Counted from the first letter of the stretch, positions 7,833 to 15,975 are shown. The stretch is 22,491 nucleotides of DNA from CAYFJO01 sp964343305 (GCA_964343305.1 CAYFJO010000157.1:1-22491), one strand, 5' to 3'. Notes: generated by a model not told the origin, from the sequence alone. Numbers and translations are program-made.

Positions 7833-8425
7833 CTTTCTTTCACCTCGTCTGGTTCATCGGGCTTCTTCTTCGCCTTGCGGCGGAGAATGCTCAGGGCACC
7901 CACTACCGCGCAAAACAAAACCGTCGCCTCACCCAGTGTGTCGTAAGCGCGGAAATCGAGTAGCACTGCCGTGACGATGTTGGCGGCGCCCGTCTCGTCC
8001 AGACCTTCGCTCAGATACGTGTTCGATGGCGCATCCTCAAACCTGTCCATCACCGGCCATCCGAACTCTGGGAAGTCGGCAAACATCTGCATGCTGAAGA
8101 ATGCAAGGATCAACATCATTGCAACAGCCACGATACGAATCCCGAAGAATCCGTAGCCGAACTCGTCAGAGTTTGGCGATCCAAAGTCTTGGCGACTTTG
8201 GCTACGTTCTGCGCTGGTCACCCGAAGCAGGATCACCAGCGTGATGACTTCGACGGCCATTTGAGTGATGGCTAAATCGGGTGCCGCCAAGAACAGAAAA
8301 ACGATCGAGAGTAGAAATCCGACAGCGCTGATGCTGATGACGGAGTGGAGGAGATTCGAAGTCTCGATTGCGACCAACGCCCCGATGATCATCAGCACGA
8401 TCAAAGCTACCAGGATCTCAGTCAT
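7829..8425 (-). CDS. MbhD+MbhE-like protein (stand-alone MrpA C-terminal region)
   Basis: 198-aa membrane protein matching the C-terminal part of MrpA. The first half has LLHSVISISAVGFLLSIVF and APDLAITQMAVEV, the DUF4040/MbhD signature with its conserved Glu. The second half has GAANIVTAVLLDFRAYDTLGE, the MbhE signature, then a last helix and a charged tail (KKKPDEPDEVKER). In Pyrococcus these are two genes and in Mrp operons they are fused to the NuoL-like part of MrpA. Here they are fused to each other but separate from the NuoL-like gene. A palindromic repeat (8447-8497) occupies the gap where MrpA would be continuous. Confidence 0.88.
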   Translation of the reverse strand: MTEILVALIVLMIIGALVAIETSNLLHSVISISAVGFLLSIVFLFLAAPDLAITQMAVEVITLVILLRVTSAERSQSRQDFGSPNSDEFGYGFFGIRIVAVAMMLILAFFSMQMFADFPEFGWPVMDRFEDAPSNTYLSEGLDETGAANIVTAVLLDFRAYDTLGEATVLFCAVVGALSILRRKAKKKPDEPDEVKER

Positions 8426-8446
8426 GTTCGTCTTTCTTTGTCTTTC

Positions 8447-8497
8447 TGTGGGACGATTTTTTCAAACCGTCCGTGACGGATTGGAAGTCCGCCCTAT
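8447..8497. repeat. Short-form double palindrome (repeat family, locus 4)
   Basis: Fifty-one-bp A+B element with one extra T in the A loop and some decay (GGACGATT left arm, GCCCTAT right end). It lies in the 79-bp gap between the 644-aa NuoL-like gene and the MbhD/E-like gene, seven bases past the NuoL-like stop. Its orientation relative to transcription matches the loci at 2834, 12652 and 16116. Confidence 0.85.
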
Positions 8498-8504
8498 ATT
8501 GGGG

Positions 8505-10439
8505 TTACGATGTTCCTTGCATCATCACGTACAGAATTGTGATCAGGCCCAGTACGCACCAAGTGAGATACATCGGAAGCAGACCGGTGTGCGCACCGCG
8601 CAGGCAACTGGTCAACCATGCCGTCACCTTTCCGCACGTTTCGTAAATGTCAAACATCTTCCGGCGAGCCATTTCGTACATGGGTTTCAAAACGGGGAGC
8701 TGCTCGACGGTTCGATAAAAATCGACGCCGGTCACCTCGACATGTCGTTCCGGTCCGACGGGCACGCCAGGGATGCGGGTTTCATCCATCCGTTCACCGC
8801 CGATAAAAGTTGGCACTTTGCGAAGCTTACCGTTTCGCATCGTGAAGGCATAAACAACCCAGCCCAACAGAAACGCAACCAGCAGCAGGCCCGATGCCTG
8901 GGTGGCCCACCAAGTGCCTGGAAATGTAACTTCTTCACCAATCGCGGGCAGGATGAAATAGGGCAGCGGGATCGCACGGGCGAAGACGCCGAACAGCACA
9001 CACACGATCGCCAGCAGTACCATGGGCAGAGCCGCAGGCAGAGCGGTCCTTTGAATATCGGTCTTGCGGATGTGCGGAGAGGGCTTGCACAGAAACACGC
9101 TGTGCAGCACTTTGACGAAACTGGCCAGCGTGAGTGCCGAACCCAAGATCGCGGCTGCCAGCCAAACGACCCAAAGCATGTTTCCGTTGCTTTGTCCCGA
9201 TTCGATCACGCCTTGATACACCATCCATTTCGAAGCGAACCCGTTGAACGGCGGGATGCCGGAAATCGACAGCGACGCGACCAGGCAAGCGGCGAAGGTG
9301 AACGGCAACCGAGTAGCGAGCCCGCCGAGTCGGTCGAGATCAACCGTGCCTGTTTTTTTCTCCACCACCCCCGCACCAAGAAACAGGCATGATTTGTAGA
9401 TGGCATGATTCAGCATGTGAAACAGGCCGCCGGCCAGCCCGATCAGCGTTCCCGTGCCGATGCCCATGACCATGTAACCCACTTGGCTGACGGCGTGGAA
9501 AGCCAACAGTCGTTTAAGATCGTGTTGGACCAGCGCCATCATCACTGCACCAATGACCGTGAGCGCACCGAAGAACATCAGCAACATGTTCATACCCGGC
9601 GTCATTTCAAACAGATCCATCACCACGCGTGCCAGCAGGTAAATGCCCAGCAGTTTGTCTAGTGACGCTGGCAAGTAAGCCGTCACTGGAGCGAACGCTT
9701 TTTCGCCGCAGTCTGGCAGCCAGGTATGAAGCGGAATGGCACCGGCTTTTGCGAAAGCAGCGGCTGCGAAGCACAAGAAGGCGATGCCGGTTGTGACGGA
9801 ATCTGTGCTCAATGCGCCCGCATCCATCCGCGTCGAACCGTGCTGCACCCACAGCAAGGCCGCAGCGAGCAACAGCATAGCATCCGAACCGCCGACAATG
9901 ATGAGCGTCTTCCGAGCTGCTTCCGAGGCATCCGGTCCCGCCAGGCCAATCATCAAATACAAGGTCACGGCCAGCAGACCCCAGCAAGCGAGCAGTAGGA
10001 CAAGATCGTTGGCTAACAACACCCCGCAGGAAAAAGTGAGCGACCATAACAGACAGGCGTAGTAGATCCGGTGTGTCCAACCGTAACTGTGGGACGGATT
10101 CCCAATCCGTCCATCGTCGATGACGTCATTGACGGACGGATTGGAATTCCGTCCTACGGCTTTCATGTAATCCAACGAATACACCGCGATCAACAAGGCG
10201 AAGACAGCCGTGGCCAGGAGAATGAATCCGCTGAGTGCGTCAATGCGGAGCAAAGGTAAGTCGCCGAACGTTTTTGTTTGATTCCCTGTGATGAACAACT
10301 GCCAACACGCGAGAAGCGTCACGGCGGTCGCAGCGATCGTCAGCCACGCCCGCACCCGTTCCCATCTTTTCGGCAGCAGCAGACAGAGCAGCCCTGCTAC
10401 AAGCGGGATGATGATCGGTAGCACAATCGGGTCAAACAT
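8505..10439 (-). CDS. NuoL/MrpA-N/HyfB-like antiporter subunit with a repeat-derived insertion
   Basis: Second antiporter-type membrane subunit, 644 aa. The core (about 1-500) has FAKAGAIPLHTWLPD (Lys231), KRLLAFHAVSQVGYM, HMLNHAIYKSCLFL (Lys349) and GIPPFNGFASKW. The TM5 Glu conserved in NuoL and MrpD seems replaced by Trp153 in LLACWGLLAVTLYLMIG, so this channel may not pump normally. A C-terminal extension (about 530-644) carries PTFIGGERM, VTGVDFYRTVEQLP and a final helix, possibly like the MbhI/HyfB linker. Residues 95 to about 118 are encoded by a palindromic repeat in frame, between TM3 and TM4. Starts three bases after the large-subunit stop. Confidence 0.9.
   Translation of the reverse strand: MFDPIVLPIIIPLVAGLLCLLLPKRWERVRAWLTIAATAVTLLACWQLFITGNQTKTFGDLPLLRIDALSGFILLATAVFALLIAVYSLDYMKAVGRNSNPSVNDVIDDGRIGNPSHSYGWTHRIYYACLLWSLTFSCGVLLANDLVLLLACWGLLAVTLYLMIGLAGPDASEAARKTLIIVGGSDAMLLLAAALLWVQHGSTRMDAGALSTDSVTTGIAFLCFAAAAFAKAGAIPLHTWLPDCGEKAFAPVTAYLPASLDKLLGIYLLARVVMDLFEMTPGMNMLLMFFGALTVIGAVMMALVQHDLKRLLAFHAVSQVGYMVMGIGTGTLIGLAGGLFHMLNHAIYKSCLFLGAGVVEKKTGTVDLDRLGGLATRLPFTFAACLVASLSISGIPPFNGFASKWMVYQGVIESGQSNGNMLWVVWLAAAILGSALTLASFVKVLHSVFLCKPSPHIRKTDIQRTALPAALPMVLLAIVCVLFGVFARAIPLPYFILPAIGEEVTFPGTWWATQASGLLLVAFLLGWVVYAFTMRNGKLRKVPTFIGGERMDETRIPGVPVGPERHVEVTGVDFYRTVEQLPVLKPMYEMARRKMFDIYETCGKVTAWLTSCLRGAHTGLLPMYLTWCVLGLITILYVMMQGTS
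10088..10157. repeat. Long-form double palindrome inside a coding region (repeat family, locus 5)
   Basis: Two GGACGGATT-type palindromes with outer ends TGTGGGACGG and CCGTCCTAC, about 22 bp apart; the spacer contains TGACGTCA. It lies inside the NuoL-like gene and is read in frame from Val95 as VGRNSNPS, a short linker, then GRIGNPS. Both reading frame and downstream helices are preserved. Confidence 0.9.
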
Positions 10440-10442
10440 CTC

Positions 10443-11669
10443 TTAGTCTTCCAGTCTCAAATCCGGGCCGTCGTGGCCGAGTTCGTTCTTTAACCGCTCC
10501 GTCTTCTCGCGCGACAGTCGTAGTAACTCCTTGCCGGCGATGAGCACTTGATCCGTTCCTAGATCGAGAACAGCCGCCATGCGTTCCGTGCAACAGTAAC
10601 ATGGATCAACCGCCGCCAAGATGATCGTGGCGTCGGCGATCGTTTCGCCGATCACGGCTTCGCGGTTGGTAGGCACGTTCATGTAACTTGGCGCGCGAAT
10701 CTTGTGGCGCATCGGGCGGTTGCTGCCGTCGCTGCGGATGTAATGAAAAACTTCGCCGCGTGGTGCTTCGTAGTGGCCGATTCCTTCGCCGGGTTTCACT
10801 TCCTTAGGATGAGAATCGACCGGGCCAGCGACCGTTTCCAATCTATCAACACACTGGCGAATGATGCGGATCGATTCGAACATTTCGCGGATGCGGACTA
10901 TGATCTTGTCGAAGACGTCGCCGCCCGTTTCCAGGATCACGTCCCATTCGACCAAATCGTAAGCGGCGTGAGGATGATCGCGTCGCACATCGATGTCCAC
11001 TCCGGATGCGCGGGCGGTTGGTCCGAGTGCGCCGAGGTTACAGACCTGCTCCGCAGTGAGAACTCCAATTCCTGTTGCGCGCGCGTGAATCAAAGGATCT
11101 TCTGCCACAGTGTCTCGGAAAAGGTTGAGCGGTTTGTTGAGTCCGTCCAGCATGTCGCGAATCTTCGGAATGTCCCCTAACTCAACGTCGCGCCTGACGC
11201 CGCCCGGCTTCAGCATCCCATAATGCTGGCGGTTTCCGGTGATCTGCTCGCAAATGTTCAGCACGTCTTCGCGGTAACGCCAAGCCCACATCCAGACGGT
11301 GTTGAATCCAAGGAAGTGACCGGCTAGGCCGAGCCAAAGCAGGTGCGAATGGATGCGCTCCAGCTCGCCGATCAGTGAGCGGATGTAGAGGGCTCGCTCC
11401 GGCACTTCGATTTCGCCGGCCTCTTCGATGGCCTGCACGCAGGCCATCGGGTGCGAGGTAGAACAAATGCCGCAGACGCGTTCGACCAGGAAGACGGTTT
11501 CTTCGTAATCCTTGCTCTCGGAGAGTTTTTCGATGCCGCGATGATTGTAGCCCAACTCGATGTCCAGGCCGATGACCTTCTCGCCTTCCACGTACAGCTT
11601 GAAGAACTCCGGTTCTTCCTGCAACGGATGATAAGGTCCAACGGGGATAATGGTGGTCTTCTTCGACAT
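10443..11669 (-). CDS. Group 4 [NiFe] hydrogenase large (catalytic) subunit, HycE/EchE/MbhL-like
   Basis: Catalytic subunit that interconverts H2 with protons and electrons; homologous to NuoD. It is 408 aa. The proximal ligand motif RVCGICSTSH holds Cys66 and Cys69; the distal motif DPCYCCTER holds Cys357 and Cys360, with an additional Cys359 between. Both NiFe pairs are therefore intact, which separates it from NuoD and from Mbx-type relatives that lack them. About 45 residues follow the last motif; any cleaved tail cannot be placed by eye. Other NuoD-like marks: ELGYNHRGIEKL, HSHLLWLGLAGHFLG, and APRGEVFHYIRSDG. The upstream repeat (11681-11751) ends 12 bp before the ATG. Confidence 0.96.
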   Translation of the reverse strand: MSKKTTIIPVGPYHPLQEEPEFFKLYVEGEKVIGLDIELGYNHRGIEKLSESKDYEETVFLVERVCGICSTSHPMACVQAIEEAGEIEVPERALYIRSLIGELERIHSHLLWLGLAGHFLGFNTVWMWAWRYREDVLNICEQITGNRQHYGMLKPGGVRRDVELGDIPKIRDMLDGLNKPLNLFRDTVAEDPLIHARATGIGVLTAEQVCNLGALGPTARASGVDIDVRRDHPHAAYDLVEWDVILETGGDVFDKIIVRIREMFESIRIIRQCVDRLETVAGPVDSHPKEVKPGEGIGHYEAPRGEVFHYIRSDGSNRPMRHKIRAPSYMNVPTNREAVIGETIADATIILAAVDPCYCCTERMAAVLDLGTDQVLIAGKELLRLSREKTERLKNELGHDGPDLRLED

Positions 11670-11680
11670 CGTTCACTTCT

Positions 11681-11751
11681 TGTAGGACGGATTGCCAATC
11701 CGTCCGGCATAGCTAACGAATTCTAATTGACGGATTGGCAATGCGTCCTAC
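11681..11751. repeat. Long-form double palindrome (repeat family, locus 6)
   Basis: Two GGACGGATT-type palindromes with outer ends TGTAGGACGG and CGTCCTAC, about 22 bp apart. It fills the whole gap between the NuoC-like gene, whose stop is one base away, and the large-subunit gene. Any transcript through the operon must carry these two hairpins just ahead of the catalytic subunit gene. Confidence 0.9.
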
Positions 11752-11752
11752 T

Positions 11753-12196
11753 TCAGTCTTTTGTGTAATCGCGGCGCAGCGGAAACTTTCCATCCGGCCA
11801 ATCGTCCTGCAACACCAGATGTCGCAAGTCGGGATGATCATGAAACATGATTCCCAGCAATTCCCACATCTCGCGTTCAATCCATTCGGCCGCCGGACAG
11901 ATTGGCGTAATGGATGCAATCTCCGGTTGATCGCGATCGACGTGCGTTCGAACCGTGACAATCATGCCGAGGCGGTCGAGCGCCCAGTGATACAAGATTT
12001 CCATCTCTTTCGGCGCATCGACGCCCGACGCTGTCTGCAAGCGGGCATGGAGATCGTTGAACAATAGTCGGGCGGTGTCCGGAATGACCTCGGATTCGAC
12101 TTCGACGTACACGCGCTTGTCGGAGGGCTGTTCTAAATTCAACAACCGGTCACCTAACTCTGATTTGATCCGATCCACGGCTTCATCACGTGTCAT
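11753..12196 (-). CDS. NuoC/HycE-N/MbhK-like 30-kDa subunit
   Basis: Structural peripheral subunit homologous to Complex I NuoC, 147 aa. The signature EREMWELLGIMFHDHPDLRHL then DDWPDGKFPLRRDY near the C terminus is diagnostic; the function is to pack against the large subunit. I start it at ATG 12196 because it overlaps the NuoB-like stop as ATGA. The longer open frame upstream lies over the NuoB-like gene. It is separate from the large subunit, as in Ech and Mbh, and not fused as in HycE. Confidence 0.93.
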   Translation of the reverse strand: MTRDEAVDRIKSELGDRLLNLEQPSDKRVYVEVESEVIPDTARLLFNDLHARLQTASGVDAPKEMEILYHWALDRLGMIVTVRTHVDRDQPEIASITPICPAAEWIEREMWELLGIMFHDHPDLRHLVLQDDWPDGKFPLRRDYTKD

Positions 12197-12636
12197 GAAC
12201 TTACTCCTGCCGCTTCCGGCCTTCTCAGTTTGTCGATGACTTGCGTGACTGCCGCAATAATTGCTTCCGGCTTGGGCGGGCATCCGGCGACATAGGCGTC
12301 GATCGGAATGTAGTTTCCGACCGGTTCATCCCAGTTGTATGAGTCCTGAAAGATCAGTCCAGTGCAGGCGCAGCCGCCGATGGCAACAACAATCACTGGC
12401 TTGGGTGCCTGTTCGTAAAGCCGCTTGGCGCGAATCGCAGATTTCTTGTTGAAGATGCCAGACAAGAGAATAAGATCGGCGTGTCGAATGCTTCCTACGG
12501 CGATGATGCCGAAACGTTCGAGATCATATTTGGGCGTGAGTGCGTCCAGGATTTCGATGTCGCAGTTGTTGCACGCGCTGCCGCCCAAGTGAAACAGGAA
12601 AAGCGATCGACTCAAGATTCTGTTGGTTACACTCAT
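12193..12636 (-). CDS. Hydrogenase small subunit, NuoB/EchC/MbhJ-like
   Basis: Small subunit holding the proximal [4Fe-4S] cluster that passes electrons to or from the NiFe site. It is 147 aa. Cluster ligands are Cys22 and Cys25 (GGSACNNCDIEIL), Cys89 (AIGGCACTG; Cys91 is also present) and Cys119 (AGCPPKPE). The CNNCDIEIL form is typical of group 4 hydrogenases and not of Complex I NuoB, which has adjacent Cys residues. Its stop overlaps the next start (ATGA). The double palindrome at 12652-12701 separates it from the NuoH-like gene. Confidence 0.95.
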   Translation of the reverse strand: MSVTNRILSRSLFLFHLGGSACNNCDIEILDALTPKYDLERFGIIAVGSIRHADLILLSGIFNKKSAIRAKRLYEQAPKPVIVVAIGGCACTGLIFQDSYNWDEPVGNYIPIDAYVAGCPPKPEAIIAAVTQVIDKLRRPEAAGVSS

Positions 12637-12651
12637 CGTTTACCGGCTTTC

Positions 12652-12701
12652 TGTAGGACGGTTTTTCAAACCGTCCGCGACGGATTGGACATCCGTCCTA
12701 C
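12652..12701. repeat. Short-form double palindrome (repeat family, locus 7)
   Basis: Best-preserved short element: 50 bp, palindrome A then palindrome B, outer ends TGTAGGACGG and CCGTCCTAC. It fills most of the 75-bp gap between the NuoH-like and NuoB-like genes, ten bases after the NuoH-like stop. It is nearly identical to locus 3 (2834-2883). Confidence 0.92.
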
Positions 12702-12711
12702 GTTTTCATCG

Positions 12712-13626
12712 TTACACATTCCACCATGCCAGCGCGAGGGCTAGTACTGCCGCCAATGTTACTGGCCCCCACAACAATCTCATTGCCTGGTCAATTCGCA
12801 GGCGCGGTGCGGTATTGCGGATCAACACCACCAAAGTGACCAAGCCCACGAGTTTTAATCCACCAAACATAGCTGGTAGCCAACCTTGCGAAACCGGGAT
12901 GCCGCCGCCGTACAAAACCAGCAAGAACATCGGTCCGGTGAATAACATCATGGCCTGCGTCAGCTTGTACATGGCCAGCGGCGGTCCAGAATATTCGATC
13001 AGCACGCCTGATCCTAGTTCCGTTTCTGCCTCGGGAATATCAAAGGGCACGCGCGTCAACCGCGCCTGCATGGCGATCAGCGCCGCTAACAAAGCCAACA
13101 GCCCCGCGAGGCTACCTGCGACGGGCGCGGACAAGATGTCGCCAAGCCGAATGCTTTGCGCCTGCATGATTGGGACGCACGTCGCCAGAACAAACGGCAA
13201 CTCATACGCCATCATCAGTTTCATCTCGCGACTCCCGCCCAGCGACGCGAGGGGATTGCGAGAAGTAAACGCACCGAGAATCACTGACAATGCGGGCAAA
13301 GCTAAAAGATACATGACCACGATCAAATCGCCCGTGAGAGTGCTCTCTGGTGACAACATCGCTTGCCAAAGGATCATCGAGGCGAGCGACACGCCGGCCA
13401 ATCCGATTAACGGTGCGGAAAGAAACAGCCACGTCGCACATCCTTCAGGGACGCACGTTTCCTTGACCATCAGTTTCGCCGTGTCGTAAAACGGTTGCAG
13501 CAGCGGTGGCCCTTTACGCATTTGCACGCGGGCCGTCAGCTTGCGGTCAAACCAAACGGTCAACAATCCCGCGGTTGCCGTGAACGCCAAGCCTGGAAAG
13601 ATCAAGAATTGCAGCAGCGCGGTCAC
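12712..13626 (-). CDS. NuoH/HycD/EchB/MbhM-like membrane anchor subunit
   Basis: Membrane subunit that anchors the hydrogenase module and links it to the ion-pumping arm; about eight helices in 304 aa. Family marks are WFDRKLTARVQMRKGPPLLQPFYDTAKL after the first helix (written here as segments WFDRKLTARVQ and RKGPPLLQPFYD), SREMKLMMAYELPF, and RVPFDIPEAETELGSG with its conserved acidic residues. I choose GTG 13626, which overlaps the upstream TGA as GTGA and has GGAG five bases before it. A GTG at 13644 is the alternative. Confidence 0.94.
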   Translation of the reverse strand: MTALLQFLIFPGLAFTATAGLLTVWFDRKLTARVQMRKGPPLLQPFYDTAKLMVKETCVPEGCATWLFLSAPLIGLAGVSLASMILWQAMLSPESTLTGDLIVVMYLLALPALSVILGAFTSRNPLASLGGSREMKLMMAYELPFVLATCVPIMQAQSIRLGDILSAPVAGSLAGLLALLAALIAMQARLTRVPFDIPEAETELGSGVLIEYSGPPLAMYKLTQAMMLFTGPMFLLVLYGGGIPVSQGWLPAMFGGLKLVGLVTLVVLIRNTAPRLRIDQAMRLLWGPVTLAAVLALALAWWNV

Positions 13627-14105
13627 ACCTTCTCCTTTTCCCACTTGGGCGCGATCACAGCGAGATGTTCGTCGATGATGTGGACGTTTGGTTCTGCTGT
13701 ACCGACTTCGCGATACGTGATGGCATCACGAACACAACCTGTCACGCACGGCGGTTCTTCCGTCTTGCGATCGAGACAATAGTCGCACGGGCTGACATAA
13801 AAACCGACCATCTCCGAATAGATCGTACCGAACGGGCAACCTTGCGTGCACAATTTGCAGCTCACGCAGCGAAGGTTGTATCGCTTGATCACGCCGTCCG
13901 ACTGGCGCTCCAGCGCCTCGTACGGGCACGAAGCGATGCAACTCGCGTGTTCGCAGCGGCGGCAGACGATCATGAATGTGGCGCGCTTCTTGAGTGTCTG
14001 GATTCCTTGATCCGTGTCACGAGGGCGATAGAAATAGCCGCACTGGACGGTGCAGGATTCGCATCCTTCACAATTCGTCAGGTCCAGCACAATGTGTCTG
14101 CTCAT
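13623..14105 (-). CDS. HycB/CooF-like polyferredoxin with four [4Fe-4S] motifs
   Basis: Electron-transfer protein, 160 aa, with exactly sixteen cluster Cys in four groups: 12/15/18/22, 48/51/56/60, 80/83/86/90 and 107/110/120/124. This is the HycB/HydN/CooF/DmsB arrangement, where such a protein links a partner oxidoreductase to a membrane complex. Here the partner genes just upstream are HydG-like and HydB-like, so it probably carries electrons between the flavin module and the hydrogenase core. No signal peptide is seen. It starts six bases after the HydG-like stop and is coupled to the NuoH-like gene by overlap. Confidence 0.93.
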   Translation of the reverse strand: MSRHIVLDLTNCEGCESCTVQCGYFYRPRDTDQGIQTLKKRATFMIVCRRCEHASCIASCPYEALERQSDGVIKRYNLRCVSCKLCTQGCPFGTIYSEMVGFYVSPCDYCLDRKTEEPPCVTGCVRDAITYREVGTAEPNVHIIDEHLAVIAPKWEKEKV

Positions 14106-14111
14106 CGTCGG

Positions 14112-14939
14112 TTAATCCCAAGCTTCTGGCAGCGCCTGCAATTGCTCGTAAGTGAACACGGGTCCGTCGTAACATACGTGATAGCGTCCCAAGCGGCAGT
14201 GACCGCATTTTCCTAGGCCGCAGCTCATGTTCCGTTCCAAGGACAGATAGATGTCACTCGGCGCGTAGCCTCGTTCGAGCAACGTCCGGCAGACGAACTT
14301 CATCATCACTGGCGGTCCGCACATCACCGCGACGCCGCTGTCGGGATTACACTTCAAGTGTGATTCGTCAAGAATGGTCGTCACAACGCCGACTGGCCCG
14401 GTCCATCCTGGTTCGGAGTGATCGACCGAGACCATCACGTCTACCTTCTCTCCCTTGTCCCAACGTGCGGATGCAGCGTCTTTGAAAACGAGGTCGCGTG
14501 GCGATCGCGCGCCAATACGCACAATGATGTGCGGAAAGTGGTCAAGATCTTCGAACAGCGCGAATAACAAAGCTCGCAGCGGCCCCACTCCGCAGCCGCC
14601 GCCGACGATTAGGATTTCGCGACCGTGGAACTCTTCGATAGGATATGCCTGACCGTACGGACCTCGAATCCCCAGCCTGTCTCCGACGGCCATCTCATGC
14701 AGTGCGTCAGTAACCTGGCCGACTCGCATGATGGTGATTTCCATCTCTTCGGTGACGGCGGGGGAAGAAGACGGCGTAAACGGAGCTTCGCCAAGACCGG
14801 GCACCGTCAGCTCAACAAATTGACCAGCCTGAAACGCGACCGGCCGTTCAGGCCGCAACCCAAACGTCTTGATCGTGGGAGTTTCTTCCACGATATGATC
14901 AATCGTCGCCGGTATCGGCATGTACGGACTGAGTTTCAT
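14112..14939 (-). CDS. HydG/AsrB/PyrK-like FAD-NAD(P)-[2Fe-2S] oxidoreductase subunit
   Basis: Flavoprotein of the ferredoxin-NADP reductase fold, 275 aa. The FAD-binding part (1-105) has EAPFTPSSSP at 51-60. The NAD(P)-binding part begins VGGGCGVGPLRALL near 112 and includes AVMCGPPVMM. The C terminus has four Cys for [2Fe-2S] at 240, 245, 248 and 256 (SCGLGKCGHC, then CYDGPVF), as in PyrK and sulfhydrogenase gamma. In group 3b hydrogenases this subunit exchanges electrons with NAD(P)H. It overlaps the HydB-like gene by 41 bp. NADH versus NADPH preference cannot be read with confidence. Confidence 0.94.
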   Translation of the reverse strand: MKLSPYMPIPATIDHIVEETPTIKTFGLRPERPVAFQAGQFVELTVPGLGEAPFTPSSSPAVTEEMEITIMRVGQVTDALHEMAVGDRLGIRGPYGQAYPIEEFHGREILIVGGGCGVGPLRALLFALFEDLDHFPHIIVRIGARSPRDLVFKDAASARWDKGEKVDVMVSVDHSEPGWTGPVGVVTTILDESHLKCNPDSGVAVMCGPPVMMKFVCRTLLERGYAPSDIYLSLERNMSCGLGKCGHCRLGRYHVCYDGPVFTYEQLQALPEAWD

Positions 14940-15975
14940 CCACCGCTCTCTTCAAGACTGCTCGAATGTCAATGTTTCCCGTGCACACTTCGGTACACCG
15001 GCCGCAACCGTCGCAGGCATAGCGATTAATGACTTCCGGGAAATAACTGAACTTTTTTTGAAATCGATTTCGCAACCTCGCCGCGCGACCTGCACGCGGA
15101 TTGTCTCCTCCAGCCACGCGAGCAAAGTTCATCAGCAAACATGCGTCCCATTGCTTGCCGCGAACCGGCACGTTATCCGACGCCGTTCCATCTGCCAGAA
15201 GGAAGCAATGACACGTGCAGCAGACGAAATTACAGGCCCCACATTCCACGCAATCCACCGCAAAGTCGCCCCACAAGCTTGAATCCGTTGCGCCGCGAAC
15301 GGCGCCGGCCAGGTCCATGCCGGGTCGCAGGCCAACTTCGGTGGCCTGCTTGCTGACCCGATCGTACATCGCCGCTCGACGGTGCTTTCCATCTTCCAGC
15401 AGATCCTCATTCGCCGGTGCCAGATAGTCCGACACCTCGTCCAACAACTGTGCGCCTCTTTCACTCCCGGCATCGATTAGATACTGGCCAGACACGGGTG
15501 AGATATTTATCTCGTAACCTTCCTCGGCATACGGTTGCTCGTCCACGACCGGACAAAAACATACGTCTCGGCAGTCCGTGCAATCGGCGGTTACTAAGAT
15601 CGTTTTCTCGCGGGCTTCTGAGTAAACCGGATCGTCGGGAGACAGGCCAAGAAACACGTGGTCTTGGATCTTGAGCCCTGCGAGATCACAGTTCTTTACA
15701 CCGATCACGATGCGCTCTCTCAACGGCGTCGTCTCCGCGCCGTCCATCGTGGGACCGAGAAACTCGCGCGGTTGAAACAAGACGGACTTCAAAGGTTCAA
15801 TCGGCCGGAAGTCGCCAAGTGTGTGCTTGGACGCATCCCAATGATCGGTTCGTACCAAGTGATATTGTCCTGCTTCGCCATCTTGTAATGCGAAGATTTG
15901 ACGCCCACGACAAAGTTCAGACAGGAACTCGTCGATCGTGCGGCCTTCGGCGAGTTGTTGGATTATCGTGTTCAT
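14899..15975 (-). CDS. HydB/AsrA-like [4Fe-4S] subunit of NAD(P)H module
   Basis: Iron-sulfur protein that in group 3b sulfhydrogenases (HydB) and anaerobic sulfite reductase (AsrA) relays electrons between the flavoprotein and the catalytic part. With start 15975 it is 358 aa. Cys-rich segments: IGVKNCDLAGL (Cys96), DCTDCRDVCFC (132-141), DCVECGACNFVCCTCHC (from 242) and CDGCGRCTEVC (321-331). The start is uncertain: ATGs at 16005 and 16008 and a GTG at 16101 lie in the same frame and no site has a convincing ribosome binding site. It is the first gene of the hydrogenase cluster proper, with a palindromic repeat just upstream. Confidence 0.9.
   Translation of the reverse strand: MNTIIQQLAEGRTIDEFLSELCRGRQIFALQDGEAGQYHLVRTDHWDASKHTLGDFRPIEPLKSVLFQPREFLGPTMDGAETTPLRERIVIGVKNCDLAGLKIQDHVFLGLSPDDPVYSEAREKTILVTADCTDCRDVCFCPVVDEQPYAEEGYEINISPVSGQYLIDAGSERGAQLLDEVSDYLAPANEDLLEDGKHRRAAMYDRVSKQATEVGLRPGMDLAGAVRGATDSSLWGDFAVDCVECGACNFVCCTCHCFLLADGTASDNVPVRGKQWDACLLMNFARVAGGDNPRAGRAARLRNRFQKKFSYFPEVINRYACDGCGRCTEVCTGNIDIRAVLKRAVDETQSVHADTGDD

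Noticed and set aside
8265..9392. 375-aa + strand open frame antisense to the NuoL-like gene and crossing a repeat
   Set aside because: Composition is typical of an antisense shadow and it runs through an intergenic palindrome; the minus-strand membrane protein is plainly the real gene.
12623..13489. 288-aa + strand open frame antisense to the NuoH-like gene
   Set aside because: No domain pattern; the opposite strand encodes a clear NuoH-like protein with conserved motifs.
10443..13626. Respiratory Complex I (Nuo) fragment
   Set aside because: The large subunit keeps all four NiFe-binding Cys, the small subunit has the CNNC form, and maturation genes are in the same operon; this is a hydrogenase.
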